From: Planctomycetota bacterium
GTDB lineage: Bacteria > Planctomycetota > UBA1135 > GCA-002686595
Assembly: GCA_016779225.1 (NCBI GenBank)
Contig: JADHNZ010000007.1
Span: forward strand, 1-64,000
Direction: 5' to 3'
Length of the DNA: 64,000 nucleotides
Shown: in pieces, positions 1 to 9,200 of the stretch
Layout: each line of letters begins with the position of its first letter
Position numbering within the stretch: position 1 is the first letter of the stretch
Notes under the pieces: model-generated
Database searches by the model: none
What the model saw: only the letters and a program-made list of their open reading frames with translations
What the model was told of the DNA's origin: nothing
Made by a program: the position numbers and the translations under genes

Positions 1-1342
1 GGAGTCCCTCTCCGCCCTCATAGGAGCCGTCGCCGTCTCCGACCTCGACGAGGGTCTCGGAGGCCACGCGCAGCCACGAGCCCGCGGCCAGGGCCGTCCG
101 CGCGAGAGCGATGCGGTTCTCCTCGGCCAGCGGGATGATGCGGTCTTGGGGCGGCCAGAACCCGTCGCTGCTGGAGCCGATCTCGGGCGTCCAGGACACC
201 GTCCCGTGGACCCCGTGGTCGTGGTCCACGGTCACGCCGTTCGCCGCGTACAGCAGGATCGACGCCGGGTCATGGGGGTAGCCGTTGAACTCGGTCGCCA
301 GGGTGCCGATCTCATCGAACAGCGCCCAGTTCGGCGGATAGGCCGGGGTGTAGCCCCACGGGGCCAGCCACAGGTTCGAGTAGGTGTGCAGGGAGAGGGA
401 GGTGCGGAAGTCGCGGCTGGCGAGGAACGCGACCATGGCTTGGACCTCGGGCTCGCTCTCGGCCGTGGGCCCGCGGTAGGTCTCCGATCCCGTGTTGGTG
501 GACGAGCCCGCGTTGTCGAAGCCCCACTGGAAGGGGTAGTTCCGGTTCAGGTCGACCCCGAAGGTGCCGTCCCCGTTGTCCCGCCGGTTCTTGCGCCACA
601 GCGCGCCGCCGCCCGGCTGGAGCTGCTGGTTGTGCACATAGCCGTCCGGGTTGACCACGGGGAGGAACCAGGTCTCACGCTCGTCCACCAGGTAGGTGGC
701 GAGGGGATCGCTGCCGTAGCTCTCGCACAGCCACAGCAGGTACCAGAGGGCGACCTGCATCCCCTCGGGTTCGCGCGCGTGGTGCATCGCGTCGATGCGC
801 ACCTCGGGCTCGGCCTCGTCGGCGCCGGGGTTGTCGCTGACCTTGACCGACCAGAGGTCGCGCCCCTCGAGGCTCGTTCCGATCGAGGTGCGCGGTCCGA
901 CGATGCTTGGGTAGGCGGCGTGGATCTGATCCAGCACGGACCCGACCTGATCCCAGCTGTAGTAGCCGCCGATCTCCCCCTGGCCGAAGGCCGGCTGCAG
1001 CCAGGCCCCAAGGCCCGGGCCGCTGCTCGGGCTCGCGGCGGTCGCGAGGCGCTGGGCATAGAACGACGCCAGGTCCTCGATGACGACGGTGGCGCGCAGG
1101 CCTCGGCCGCGCAGCGCGGCGAGCTGGCCGTCATCGGCGAGGACCTTCAGGCCCCCGCTCGCGAGGCCGCGCTCGACCACATCGGCGCCCAGGCGCTCCA
1201 GCTGTGCAAGGGCCCGCAGGCCACCCTCGACCTCCACGAGGTGGGCAGGGCCGCTCGGAGGTGGGAGCTGGGGGGCTTGGGCAGTCGGGAGGAGGCAGAG
1301 GAGGAGGGGCAGCATGGGAGTCCGCGCGCGGAGGCGCTCCAT
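1..1342 (-). CDS. M14-family zinc carboxypeptidase, exported (C-terminus beyond window)
   Basis: This gene reads right to left and runs off the window at base 1, so the C-terminus is missing; the 447 residues present have no stop. The protein starts with a signal peptide (Arg-rich start, then Leu-rich core ending near TAQA), followed by about 100 residues of probable propeptide. The M14 peptidase domain begins near residue 120 (GYYSWDQV). Visible motifs are H-A-R-E (zinc ligands His and Glu), NPDGY, DLNRNYP (substrate-binding Asn-Arg), SLHTYSN (third zinc ligand His) and TPEIGS (catalytic Glu). All key residues are therefore present and the enzyme should hydrolyse C-terminal residues of peptides outside the cytoplasm. 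Start: ATG at 1342 gives an Arg-containing n-region. ATG at 1312 is the alternative, because a TAGGCT box lies only 1 nt before 1342. Divergent from aat. Confidence 0.9.
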   Translation of the reverse strand, partial: MERLRARTPMLPLLLCLLPTAQAPQLPPPSGPAHLVEVEGGLRALAQLERLGADVVERGLASGGLKVLADDGQLAALRGRGLRATVVIEDLASFYAQRLATAASPSSGPGLGAWLQPAFGQGEIGGYYSWDQVGSVLDQIHAAYPSIVGPRTSIGTSLEGRDLWSVKVSDNPGADEAEPEVRIDAMHHAREPEGMQVALWYLLWLCESYGSDPLATYLVDERETWFLPVVNPDGYVHNQQLQPGGGALWRKNRRDNGDGTFGVDLNRNYPFQWGFDNAGSSTNTGSETYRGPTAESEPEVQAMVAFLASRDFRTSLSLHTYSNLWLAPWGYTPAYPPNWALFDEIGTLATEFNGYPHDPASILLYAANGVTVDHDHGVHGTVSWTPEIGSSSDGFWPPQDRIIPLAEENRIALARTALAAGSWLRVASETLVEVGDGDGSYEGGEGL

Positions 1343-1343
1343 G

Positions 1344-1349
1344 AGCCTA
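1344..1349 (-). promoter_or_regulatory. TAGGCT, candidate -10 box
   Basis: TAGGCT read on the minus strand, 1 nt before ATG 1342 and 31 nt before ATG 1312. If it is a real -10 box, transcription would start past ATG 1342, favouring ATG 1312. The same hexamer stands 7 nt before clpS and before the gene at 44446. Confidence 0.35.
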
Positions 1350-1440
1350 GGCGGGGTCGCTCACAGCCGGGCTTCCGACCTGCGTCCGCCCTGGGCTTGT
1401 CCCGGGTTGCGCCGGCGGGGGGTGGGCCATCTCCTCCGCG

Positions 1441-1446
1441 TACCCT
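1441..1446 (+). promoter_or_regulatory. TACCCT, candidate -10 box of aat (leaderless)
   Basis: TACCCT ends 6 nt before the GTG start at 1453. At this spacing transcription would begin at or next to the start codon. Confidence 0.5.
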
Positions 1447-1452
1447 CTGGAG

Positions 1453-2160
1453 GTGGAGCCCGCGCCCGCCCCGTTCCCCTGGCTCCTCGGCGTGGACGAG
1501 CCCGCCGAGGTGTGGCTGGACGGAGTGATGGAGCCCGCGTGGGTGCTGGCGGCGTACCAGCGGGGCTTCTTCCCCTGGCCCGTGGACGACCGCCTGGCGT
1601 GGTGGTGTCCCCACGAACGACTGGTCTTCGAGCGCCCGACCCCGCACCTCTCGCGCTCCGCCCTGCGCAGCCTGCGGCGTGCGGGCTGGACCGTGACCCT
1701 CGACCGCGCGACGGCCCGCGTGATCACCGCCTGCCAGCAGGCGCGTGGCCCGGGCCGGGACGGGACCTGGATCACGGACGAGATCGCGCGCACCTACTCC
1801 GAGCTGGCCGCGCAGGGGCTCGTGCACTCCTGCGAGGTGTGGGAGGGCGACGCGCTGGTGGGTGGGGTGTACGGGCTCTCCCTCGGCCGCGCCTTCTTCG
1901 GCGAGTCCATGTTCCACGCGCGCACGGATGCGTCGAAGGTCGCGGTGGGCGTCCTGGCGGCGTGGCTCGACCACCAGGGCTTCGACCTGTTCGACGGGCA
2001 GGTCGAGAACGAGCACCTCATCGCCCTCGGCGGGACGCTGATCCCTCGGGACGCCTACCTGACCCGCCTGCAGGCCAGCCTCCAGGCGCCGACGGTGATC
2101 GGGCCCTGGGAGCTGGAGCTGCCTGCCGAGGAGCTGGCGCGTCGCTTCCGCGCCCCCTGA
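1453..2160 (+). CDS. aat: Leucyl/phenylalanyl-tRNA--protein transferase
   Basis: Aat transfers Leu or Phe from aminoacyl-tRNA to proteins with N-terminal Lys or Arg, creating a destabilising N-terminus in the cytoplasm. The 235-residue length matches the family. Visible signatures are AYQRGFFPWP (residues 32-41), WWCPHERLV, the GTWITDEI segment, LVGGVYGLSLG and FGESMF with the following Ser/Lys, and GGTLIPRDAYL. The GTG start at 1453 gives the usual N-terminal length; an ATG at 1529 would remove about 25 residues. Its neighbour downstream is clpS, whose product binds the N-termini that Aat makes. The pair therefore encodes the marking and recognition steps of the N-degron pathway. No frameshift or missing core motif is visible. 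Confidence 0.95.
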   Translation: MEPAPAPFPWLLGVDEPAEVWLDGVMEPAWVLAAYQRGFFPWPVDDRLAWWCPHERLVFERPTPHLSRSALRSLRRAGWTVTLDRATARVITACQQARGPGRDGTWITDEIARTYSELAAQGLVHSCEVWEGDALVGGVYGLSLGRAFFGESMFHARTDASKVAVGVLAAWLDHQGFDLFDGQVENEHLIALGGTLIPRDAYLTRLQASLQAPTVIGPWELELPAEELARRFRAP

Positions 2161-2208
2161 GGCTGGGCGGCTGCGCACCGCGGATCCGGGTGATCGGCCG
2201 CATGGGTT

Positions 2209-2224
2209 CCCCTCAGCGAAGGGG
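2209..2224 (+). terminator. Small hairpin between aat and clpS
   Basis: CCCCT pairs with AGGGG (5 bp) around a 6-nt loop, 48 nt after the aat stop and just before the clpS -10 candidate. There is no T tract, so terminator function is a guess. Confidence 0.3.
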
Positions 2225-2229
2225 GCCTG

Positions 2230-2235
2230 TAGGCT
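2230..2235 (+). promoter_or_regulatory. TAGGCT, candidate -10 box of clpS (leaderless)
   Basis: TAGGCT ends 7 nt before ATG 2243. The 7-nt gap (tgagatc) has no Shine-Dalgarno sequence. Confidence 0.5.
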
Positions 2236-2242
2236 TGAGATC

Positions 2243-2656
2243 ATGGGGAGCGGGGGCACTTCGAGAGCGTTGGGGACGCGGAGCACACGACACGGCTGCG
2301 GGGAGCGCGCTGGCGCTCCCGGCGGGCCCCGCAGGCGTGAGCACACGCCGGATCCCGACGGCCCCGGCACCGCGGTCGCCGTGGAGGAGGAGGTCCAGGA
2401 GGTCATCGCTCCGCTCTCGCGCGTCGTCTGCCATGACGACCCGCACACGACCATGGAGTTCGTCGTGCAGGTGTTCACCGGCGTGTTCCGCCTTCCGCAT
2501 CCGCGTGCGGTCGAGGTCATGCTCGAGGTGCATGAGCGCGGCGCCGGCGTGGTCGGGCACTACCCCCGCAGCGTGGCGGAGCGCAAGGTGAAGAAGGCCA
2601 CCTCCATGGCCCGGACCAGCGGGTTCCCGCTGACCTTCTCCATCGAGGAGGACTAG
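2243..2656 (+). CDS. clpS: ClpS-family adaptor of the Clp protease
   Basis: ClpS binds proteins with destabilising N-termini (Leu, Phe, Tyr, Trp) and hands them to ClpA/ClpC-ClpP for degradation. The ClpS core occupies residues 47-137: C-H-D-D followed by TMEFVV, then VF, AVEVMLEVHERG, GHYPRSVAERK and a C-terminal A-R-x-x-x-F-P-L. This matches the family consensus; the usual N-D-D is H-D-D here. About 46 residues of Gly/Arg/Pro-rich, probably disordered sequence precede the core, longer than usual. A GTG at 2381 would give just the core, but ATG 2243 has a well-placed promoter box. It lies downstream of aat on the same strand and overlaps the tail of a minus-strand membrane protein gene by 4 nt. 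Confidence 0.88.
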   Translation: MGSGGTSRALGTRSTRHGCGERAGAPGGPRRREHTPDPDGPGTAVAVEEEVQEVIAPLSRVVCHDDPHTTMEFVVQVFTGVFRLPHPRAVEVMLEVHERGAGVVGHYPRSVAERKVKKATSMARTSGFPLTFSIEED

Positions 2657-3189
2657 TCCTCGTCGCGGGCCGTGCTCGGGCCTCCCGCGCGCGAGCGCAG
2701 CGGCCCCGCGCAGACCAGCGACCAGCCGAGGAGCTGCACCGCGAGCCCAAGGACGGGCCGCTGCTCCAGGACCTTCCCCGGGCCCGTGAGGCGTGCGGCC
2801 AGCAGCGCGACCACGACCAAGAGGCCCGCGAGGGAGAGGCGCACCGCGCCCGTACCGCGCCCGAGCCTGCGGGCCAGCAGCCAGAGTCCTGCCCCTGCGC
2901 CCAGTCCGCCCAGGACGAGGAGCAGCGTGCGCATCCCCTGGGCCGAGCCGTGGGCGCGCAGCTCCGGCGCCGCGGCCCGGGTGGCGTCGCGCAGGACGCC
3001 GAGGACCGCGCCGTGCAGGTCGAGCGCCTTGTCCGTGCAGATGAACGCGCAGGCCGCAGCCACCAGCAGCCACGCGCCTCGGGCCTGCGCCTCACGGCGT
3101 GCGGCGCTCCAGGCGAGGGCCCCGGGCACCGCCCATAGCACGACCTCGAGAGCCTGCAGGGCGCCCGTGCTGGCCGCGAGCACGATCAT
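2653..3189 (-). CDS. Small integral membrane protein, function unknown
   Basis: This 178-residue protein has about five hydrophobic segments (near residues 8-28, 38-54, 88-106, 117-131 and 147-163). It ends in a charged tail (STARDED). No catalytic motif is visible and I do not recognise the family. It follows another membrane protein gene on the same strand with a 4-nt ATGA overlap (3186-3189), so the two are probably translated together and may form a pair in the membrane. Its 3' end overlaps the convergent clpS by 4 nt. The ATG start at 3189 is the only good one. Confidence 0.6.
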   Translation of the reverse strand: MIVLAASTGALQALEVVLWAVPGALAWSAARREAQARGAWLLVAAACAFICTDKALDLHGAVLGVLRDATRAAAPELRAHGSAQGMRTLLLVLGGLGAGAGLWLLARRLGRGTGAVRLSLAGLLVVVALLAARLTGPGKVLEQRPVLGLAVQLLGWSLVCAGPLRSRAGGPSTARDED

Positions 3190-3653
3190 GTCGCGCGCCC
3201 TCTGGCCAGGATGAGGAGGGGCACGGCCGCCCAGGCCAGCTCGAGGCCGTAGCGCAGCGCCGGCTCACCGAACGCCGCCGGCAGCAGGTCGTCCAGGAAC
3301 GCGGTCCAGGCCAGGAGCCAGCCCGTCCAGCCCGCCGCGGCGAGCAGGCCGAGGCGCACGCGGCCGTTCCCCTGCGAGGCGCGCAGGAGTCCCGGCACAA
3401 CGCGCGCGAGCAGCAGGACCACGAGGAGCCCGATGACGGCCTTGCCGACCGCGCGCTGCTCGTAGAGGTCCCTGTTCCGCAGGAACTCTCGCGTGGCCCG
3501 CCACAGGTGCGCGTGCCAGCGCGTCAGGTCCGCCGCGATGGCGAGCCCGCACCAGGTCCAGGCCGGCGCCTGTGCCCGCTCCGGACCCCGCGTGTGCAGG
3601 GCCAGGGCCAGGAGCAGCCAGGTGGCGGCGCAGACGAGGCGAACTTCGAGCAC
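3186..3653 (-). CDS. Membrane protein, function unknown
   Basis: About 155 residues with an N-terminal membrane segment ([14 protein letters not shown]), a soluble stretch rich in Trp, His and Arg ([27 protein letters not shown]), and three further hydrophobic segments. I chose GTG 3653 because the hydrophobic segment starts immediately after it; sequence upstream of it in this frame looks non-coding (antisense to hutU). It overlaps the start of the next gene in an ATGA junction. No family is recognised. The start is the least certain part of this call. Confidence 0.55.
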   Translation of the reverse strand: MLEVRLVCAATWLLLALALHTRGPERAQAPAWTWCGLAIAADLTRWHAHLWRATREFLRNRDLYEQRAVGKAVIGLLVVLLLARVVPGLLRASQGNGRVRLGLLAAAGWTGWLLAWTAFLDDLLPAAFGEPALRYGLELAWAAVPLLILARGRAT

Positions 3654-3791
3654 GGGGTGGATTCTCCCCCTCTGCCCCTTCGCCCACAAGGCTGCTCCGC
3701 CGTCCGGCCCCGCGCCTGCCCGAGCCGCTATCCTCGACCGCCACGCTCCGGGATGCCTCTCCCCGAGGACCCGAGCCAGCCCCGACGCACC

Positions 3792-5486
3792 ATGACTGCC
3801 ACCGACCCCGCACCGTTCGACCCCGCGCACCTCGTCCTCGGGCCCCAGCAGGCCCCGCGCGGCGCTGAGAAGACCTGCCGCACCTGGGCCGCGGAGGGCG
3901 CGATGCGCATGCTGCTCAACAACCTCGACGCCGAGGTGGCCGAGCGCCCGGAGGACCTGGTGGTGTACGGGGGAACGGGTCGCGCCGCCCGGGACCTGGA
4001 GTCCCTGCGGGCCATCTGCAGCACGCTCCAGCGACTTGCGCCCGACGAGACGCTCCTGGTTCAGTCGGGTCGCCCGGTCGGCGTCTTCCGCACGCACGAG
4101 CGCGCGCCGCGGGTGCTGATCGCCAACTCGAACCTCGTGGGCAACTGGGCCAACTGGGAGCACTTCCGCGAGCTCGAGCGCCAGGGCCTGATGATGTACG
4201 GGCAGATGACCGCGGGCTCATGGATCTACATCGGCACCCAGGGGATCCTGCAGGGCACCTACGAGACCTTCGCGGCCTCCGCCAAGCGGCACTTCGGCGG
4301 GACGCTCAAGGGACGCCTGCTCGTGACCGCGGGCCTCGGGGGCATGGGGGGGGCCCAGCCCCTCGCGGCCACCATGAACGAGGCCACCTGCCTGATTGCT
4401 GACATCGAGGAGGCGCGCATCGACTTCCGGCTGCGCACCCGCTACCTCGACGAGAAGGTGGACGGGGTGGACGCGGCCATCGACCGCGCCCTCGAGTACA
4501 AGGAGCAGGGCATCGCGCGCTCGGTGGGGGTCCTCTGCAACGCCACCGAGCTGCTGCAGCGGCTGCTCGACCGGGGCATCACCCCGGATGTGCTCACGGA
4601 CCAGACCAGCGCGCACGATCCCCTCGGGGGCTATGTGCCTGATGGGATGACCGCGGAGGAGGCCTTTGCCCTGCGCGATCGGGACCCCAAGGCCTATGAG
4701 GACGCCTCGTTCCGCACGATGGTGCGGCACTGCGAGCAGATGATCGAGCTGCAGCGTCGCGGGGCCGACACCTTCGACTACGGGAACAACCTTCGGGGGC
4801 ACGCCAAGGCCGCAGGCCTCGCCAACGCCTTCGACTTCGAGGGCTTCGTGCCCAAGTACATCCGGCCCCTGTTCTGCGAGGGCAAGGGTCCCTTCCGCTG
4901 GGCCGCCCTCTCCGGCGACCCGGAGGACATCCGCGTCACCGACGAGATCATCCTCGAGCTGTTCCCCGAGGACGAGGCCCTGGCGCGCTGGATCCACATG
5001 GCCCAGGAGCGCGTGGCCTTCCAGGGCCTGCCTGCCCGCATCTGCTGGCTGGGCTACCGCGAGCGCGACCGCGCGGGGCTGGCGTTCAACCAGGCCGTCC
5101 GGGATGGTCGCCTCAAGGCGCCCGTGGTGATCGGACGCGACCACCTGGACTGCGGCTCGGTGGCCTCCCCGAACCGCGAGACCGAGGGCATGCGCGACGG
5201 GACCGACGCGGTCGCGGACTGGCCGCTCCTCAACTGCATGCTGAATGTGGCCTCCGGGGCCAGCTGGGTCAGCTTCCACCACGGCGGTGGCGTGGGCATG
5301 GGCTACTCGCTCCACGCGGGCCAGGTCACGGTGGCGGACGGGAGCGCGCAGGCCGACGAGGCCCTCCGCGCGGTCCTCACGAACGACCCCGGCACCGGGG
5401 TCATGCGTCACGCGGACGCGGGCTATCCCGAAGCACTCGCCTGCGCCGACGACCGCGATCTCGACCTGCCCCTGCGGCGGGGCTGA
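3792..5486 (+). CDS. hutU: Urocanate hydratase (urocanase)
   Basis: HutU converts urocanate to imidazolone propionate in the second step of histidine breakdown, using tightly bound NAD+ in the cytoplasm. The 564-residue length is typical. Family signatures are clear: [54 protein letters not shown], the NAD-binding [14 protein letters not shown], the active-site Cys in [32 protein letters not shown] and the HHGGGVGMG segment. ATG 3792 gives the usual N-terminus; an in-frame ATG at 3753 would add 13 residues. No other hut gene is in the window, so histidine use here relies on genes elsewhere. It is convergent with pyrE, 12 nt apart. Confidence 0.97.
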   Translation: MTATDPAPFDPAHLVLGPQQAPRGAEKTCRTWAAEGAMRMLLNNLDAEVAERPEDLVVYGGTGRAARDLESLRAICSTLQRLAPDETLLVQSGRPVGVFRTHERAPRVLIANSNLVGNWANWEHFRELERQGLMMYGQMTAGSWIYIGTQGILQGTYETFAASAKRHFGGTLKGRLLVTAGLGGMGGAQPLAATMNEATCLIADIEEARIDFRLRTRYLDEKVDGVDAAIDRALEYKEQGIARSVGVLCNATELLQRLLDRGITPDVLTDQTSAHDPLGGYVPDGMTAEEAFALRDRDPKAYEDASFRTMVRHCEQMIELQRRGADTFDYGNNLRGHAKAAGLANAFDFEGFVPKYIRPLFCEGKGPFRWAALSGDPEDIRVTDEIILELFPEDEALARWIHMAQERVAFQGLPARICWLGYRERDRAGLAFNQAVRDGRLKAPVVIGRDHLDCGSVASPNRETEGMRDGTDAVADWPLLNCMLNVASGASWVSFHHGGGVGMGYSLHAGQVTVADGSAQADEALRAVLTNDPGTGVMRHADAGYPEALACADDRDLDLPLRRG

Positions 5487-5500
5487 GGACCGGGAGCCCT
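5480..5500. terminator. Hairpin between convergent hutU and pyrE
   Basis: GGGCT (5480-5484) pairs with AGCCC (5496-5500), spanning the 12-nt gap between the two stop codons. The stem is short (5 bp) and has no T tract. Confidence 0.35.
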
Positions 5501-6152
5501 ACTCGGCCGCGCCGTACTGGGCGCGGTAGGCCGCAATGCGCTCACGGTCGTCCGCACCCAGGCGCTCTCCGAGGTGCTCGAGGATCTCGTCCAGGGTGAC
5601 GATGGCGTGGGTCGGCATGGCGAACTCCTCCGCCAGCTCGGCCAGCGCGGTGCGCTCCCCGGCCCCGCGCTCCTGGCGGTTCACGGAGACCACGAGCCCC
5701 GCGAGCTGGACGGCCGCGGCCCCGCGCAGGATGGGGACGGTCTCGCGGATGGAGGTCCCTGCCGTGGTGACATCCTCCACGATCAGCACGCGGTCGCCGT
5801 CCCGCAGGCGATGCCCCACGAGGGTGCCGCCCTCGCCGTGGTCCTTGGCCTCCTTGCGGTTGAAGCAGAAGGCGACCTCGCGGCCGCGCTCAGCGAAGGC
5901 CGCCGAGACCGCGGCGACCAGCGGGATGCCCTTGTAGGCGGGGCCGAACAGGACATCGAAGCCCTCGGGGAAGGCCCGCTCGATGGCGTCTGCGTAGGCG
6001 TGCCCCAGCCTCCTCAGCTGCGTCCCCGTCCGGTAGAGGCCGGTGTTCACGAAGTAGGGCGTCTTGCGACCGCTCTTGGTCGTGAAGTCACCGAAGGTCA
6101 GGACCCCGACCTCGAGCATGAAGTCGACGAACGCGCGCTGATACTCCTGCAT
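5499..6152 (-). CDS. pyrE: Orotate phosphoribosyltransferase
   Basis: PyrE joins orotate and PRPP to form orotidine 5'-phosphate in pyrimidine synthesis. The 217-residue protein shows the expected order: an N-terminal orotate-binding part (FGDFTTKSGRKTPYFVNTG), FGPAYKGIPL, the flexible-loop region FCFNRKEAKDHGEGG with the catalytic Lys, and the PRPP-binding motif VLIVEDVTTAGTS. Length and motifs are complete. ATG 6152 is preceded at 9 nt by a TAGCAT box, and no Shine-Dalgarno sequence is seen. It stands alone, convergent with hutU, with no other pyr genes nearby. Confidence 0.95.
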   Translation of the reverse strand: MQEYQRAFVDFMLEVGVLTFGDFTTKSGRKTPYFVNTGLYRTGTQLRRLGHAYADAIERAFPEGFDVLFGPAYKGIPLVAAVSAAFAERGREVAFCFNRKEAKDHGEGGTLVGHRLRDGDRVLIVEDVTTAGTSIRETVPILRGAAAVQLAGLVVSVNRQERGAGERTALAELAEEFAMPTHAIVTLDEILEHLGERLGADDRERIAAYRAQYGAAE

Positions 6153-6161
6153 GGCGCGCGC

Positions 6162-6167
6162 ATGCTA
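6162..6167 (-). promoter_or_regulatory. TAGCAT, candidate -10 box of pyrE (leaderless)
   Basis: Read on the minus strand, TAGCAT ends 9 nt before ATG 6152. Confidence 0.45.
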
Positions 6168-6225
6168 GCCCCGGGTGGGTCCCCGGGGCCGCAGGATCCG
6201 CGGCTCCGGGGGGAGGCGTGGTGCC

Positions 6226-9200
6226 TCAGTTCAGCAGCAGCTCGATCGCGCTCGAGAAGTTGGAGGTGGGGCCGGGGTTGTTGTCCCGGTACCAGTACTG
6301 GAAGGTCCAGGTCGCGCCCGCGGTGAAGGTCACGCCGCCCGGAGGCTGGGTGAGGTCCACCGCGAAGCTGACGCGGCCGTTGGCGCCCGAGTTCTGCACG
6401 CTCGTGTTGAAGCGCCCGATGGGGGCGCCCAGGCAGAGGATGCCCTGGCCCACCGCGACGCTGGCCGTGGTCTGGGAGCAGACCAGGTAGCCGAACTGGT
6501 TGGTCGGCAGGCTCGTCACCTCGAAGGCCACATCGTTGGAGGCCACCGTGCAGCCGCCGGTGCTGGTCATGGCCGCGCCCAGGCCGGTCGAGTTGAGGGA
6601 GCCGTTGCAGACCGTGGTGGGGCTGCAGGAGCACTCGTCGGGGATCCCGTCCCCGTTGGAGTCGCTGCTGGCGCCGGTGGCGATGTCACAGACATCCGAG
6701 AGGCCGTTGCCGTTGCAGTCCGTGAAGCCCTCGTAGTAGACGCGCAGGACGCGGGCACCCATCTGCGTGGGGTTGTTGCCGCCGTCGGCGTAGAGCTCAG
6801 TGAAGTAGAGCCCGTCGGGGCCAGCGCAGAGGCCCACGGTCGTGGAGCGGCCGGTTCCGGTGTACTCGAGGAACGGCAGGGGGCCGGCCGCGAGGTCACC
6901 GTTGCTGTCGATCACCCACTCGGTGATGCGCTTGCCGTTGGCTTGGGTGCCGGAGGCGTAGGTGGGACCCGACTCGGTGATGAAGGCGTGGTCCATCTTG
7001 CCGAAGGGGAAGCCCGAGCCGTTGAACACGGCGGACTGGGTGAAGGCGATGTTCACCGGGCCAACGGCCGGCGCCCAGGTGTGGAGCGCGTTGATCGACA
7101 TGGAGGAGTTGGTCCCGTTCCAGCCGTAGTTCACGCCGCCGTCGATGCGCATGATGCGGTCGACGCTGGGGCCGTTCTCGACGCAGTACTGCGAGCCGTC
7201 GGAGACCCGGTAGTCGCCGCCGAAGGGGTTGCGCAGGCCGTAAGACCACACGAGGTCCTTGTCGGTGAGGCCGTCGGAGGGGTCGAAGAAGGGGTTCAGC
7301 GGGTAGGCGCTGCCGTTCTTGAGGATGCGCAGGACCTTGCCCCGGGCGCTGTTGAGGTTCTGGCCCGTCGAGGCGTTGAAGCCGTCCCCGTTGTGCACCA
7401 GCAGGCTGCCGTCCGGCATGAAGTGCAGGTTGCTGATCTGGTGGCTCTGGCCCTGGGGCTCGCCGGCCAGGTCGAGGATCGTGTCCTGCGTCGCGGCGGT
7501 GCGCCCGCCGTCCACGCTGGTGAAGCGAACGACCTTCGGGAAGCGGGTCCCGCCGACGTTGTAGAGCATCGAGGCGTAGACATCCCCCGAGTTCGGGTCC
7601 ACATCGATGCCCGTCAGCCCCTGCTCACCGTCGCCCGGGAACGCGCCCGAGGGCGTGTAGTTGAGCAGGCCGCTGGCGTAGGTGCCCACGGTGCCGTCGT
7701 TGGAGACGGTGCGAATCGCGCCGTACAGCTCCGTGACATAGAAGAGGATGTCATCGGGCGCGGTGCCGGGGTTCGGGACGAAGGCCACATTGACCGGCAT
7801 CGTGAAGCCCTCTGCCACGACCTCCACGCGGTAGCCCTCCTGCATGGGGAGCCAGGGAATGTCGAAGCCGCGCGCGAGGGTGTTGAAGCTGGGCTGGGTC
7901 GGCCCCGAGGTCGCGTTCCAGGTCGTTCCGTCCGAGGCCACCCACAGCACGCGCGTGGCGCCCGAGGCAAGGGAGAGGCCGGGGAGCAGCACCTCTGCGC
8001 GCTCGCACTCCTGGTCGTAGAAGATGAGGTTCGTCGGGGGCAGGCTCAGGGGAGAGCTGCCCGCCTCGATCGTGACCCGAACGGGCTCGTGGTGGGAGAG
8101 CAGGGGGCCGTTGGTGATCGAGGGCGCTCCGCCCGCGCCGGCGGCGAGCTCGAGCATCAGGTCGGGGTGGGGCGACTCGAGGAGGATCCTGCGCCCCGTG
8201 GCGAACGACGGGAAGCTCGCAGGCTGCCCCGTGGAGTCCACCAGCCAGTCCACCGGGGCGTTGTCGAGGACATCCTCCACCTCGAGGGGGAACCGCTGGG
8301 ACCAGTCGCCCGTGGCGAACATGCGCTCACCCCAGCCGCCCCACTCGCTGGCCGGATCGCCTGAGCTGTCGCGGTGACGCGCGCGCAGGGTGTAGGTCGT
8401 GTTCTCGTCCAGCTCTCCGCGCCCGGTGAGGGGACCCTCGAACACGCCGTCGCCGAGGTGCATGTGCAGGGCGGTGGGGAGGGGCTTGCAGGCGGCGCGC
8501 CAGACGCGGACCGGAGGGCTGACCTGCCAGATCTCGTAGTCGCTGCAGCTCAGGGCGTCCCCGGCGTCCGTGTCCGAGAACGGCAGGGTCTCCATGTGCA
8601 CATCGAAGGGGTTCACCTGCTGTCCGTTGGTCCCGGGCTCGCTGATGACAGTCGTCGCCGGAGGCGTGTTGCCCGAGGGGCTCTGGGCCTGCTCGTCGAA
8701 GGTCCACTCGAGGACCTCGTGGGTGCCAGCCGCCCCGTCGCGCGCAGCCGTGAAGCCCACCCAGCCCTGGGTCACGCCCGCGGGCAGCGCCGCCGCGAGG
8801 TCGAGCACGACGGTGAGGGCCGGCGAGGCCAGGTCGTCCACATAGACCTGGAGCGAGCCGGGCGCATAGGTGATGCGCACCATGTGCTCGAGGCCGTCAT
8901 CGAAGGGCGCTACCCAGCTCGAGACGCCCAGGGAGGCCGCGATCGTGCCCTGGTTCACGGCCACATGAGGCGCGACCGTGTCCGCCGCGAGGCCCGACCC
9001 GCAGAAGAAGTCCACCTGGGTGTCGAGCTCGATGGAGATCGACCAGGGGATCAGGTCCAGGCCCATCGCGCAGCCGCCGTTTCCGATGGCCGTGGGGGAG
9101 CTCGCCTGCACGATGAACGCCATGCCGGCGCCGCCCGGATTGAGGACTGCCTTGAAGGTGCTCGTCCAGGGGTCCACCAGCGTCTGGGGAGTCGTGGCCC

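Noticed and set aside
146-1528. Long plus-strand open frame of 460 codons
   Set aside because: It is antisense to the M14 peptidase, whose frame contains all active-site motifs. The plus-strand translation is Arg/Gly/Val-rich with no motif, a common artefact in GC-rich DNA.
3099-3791. N-terminal extension of urocanase by more than 200 residues
   Set aside because: The extension is antisense to two membrane protein genes and lacks any domain; urocanases begin at about the ATG at 3792.
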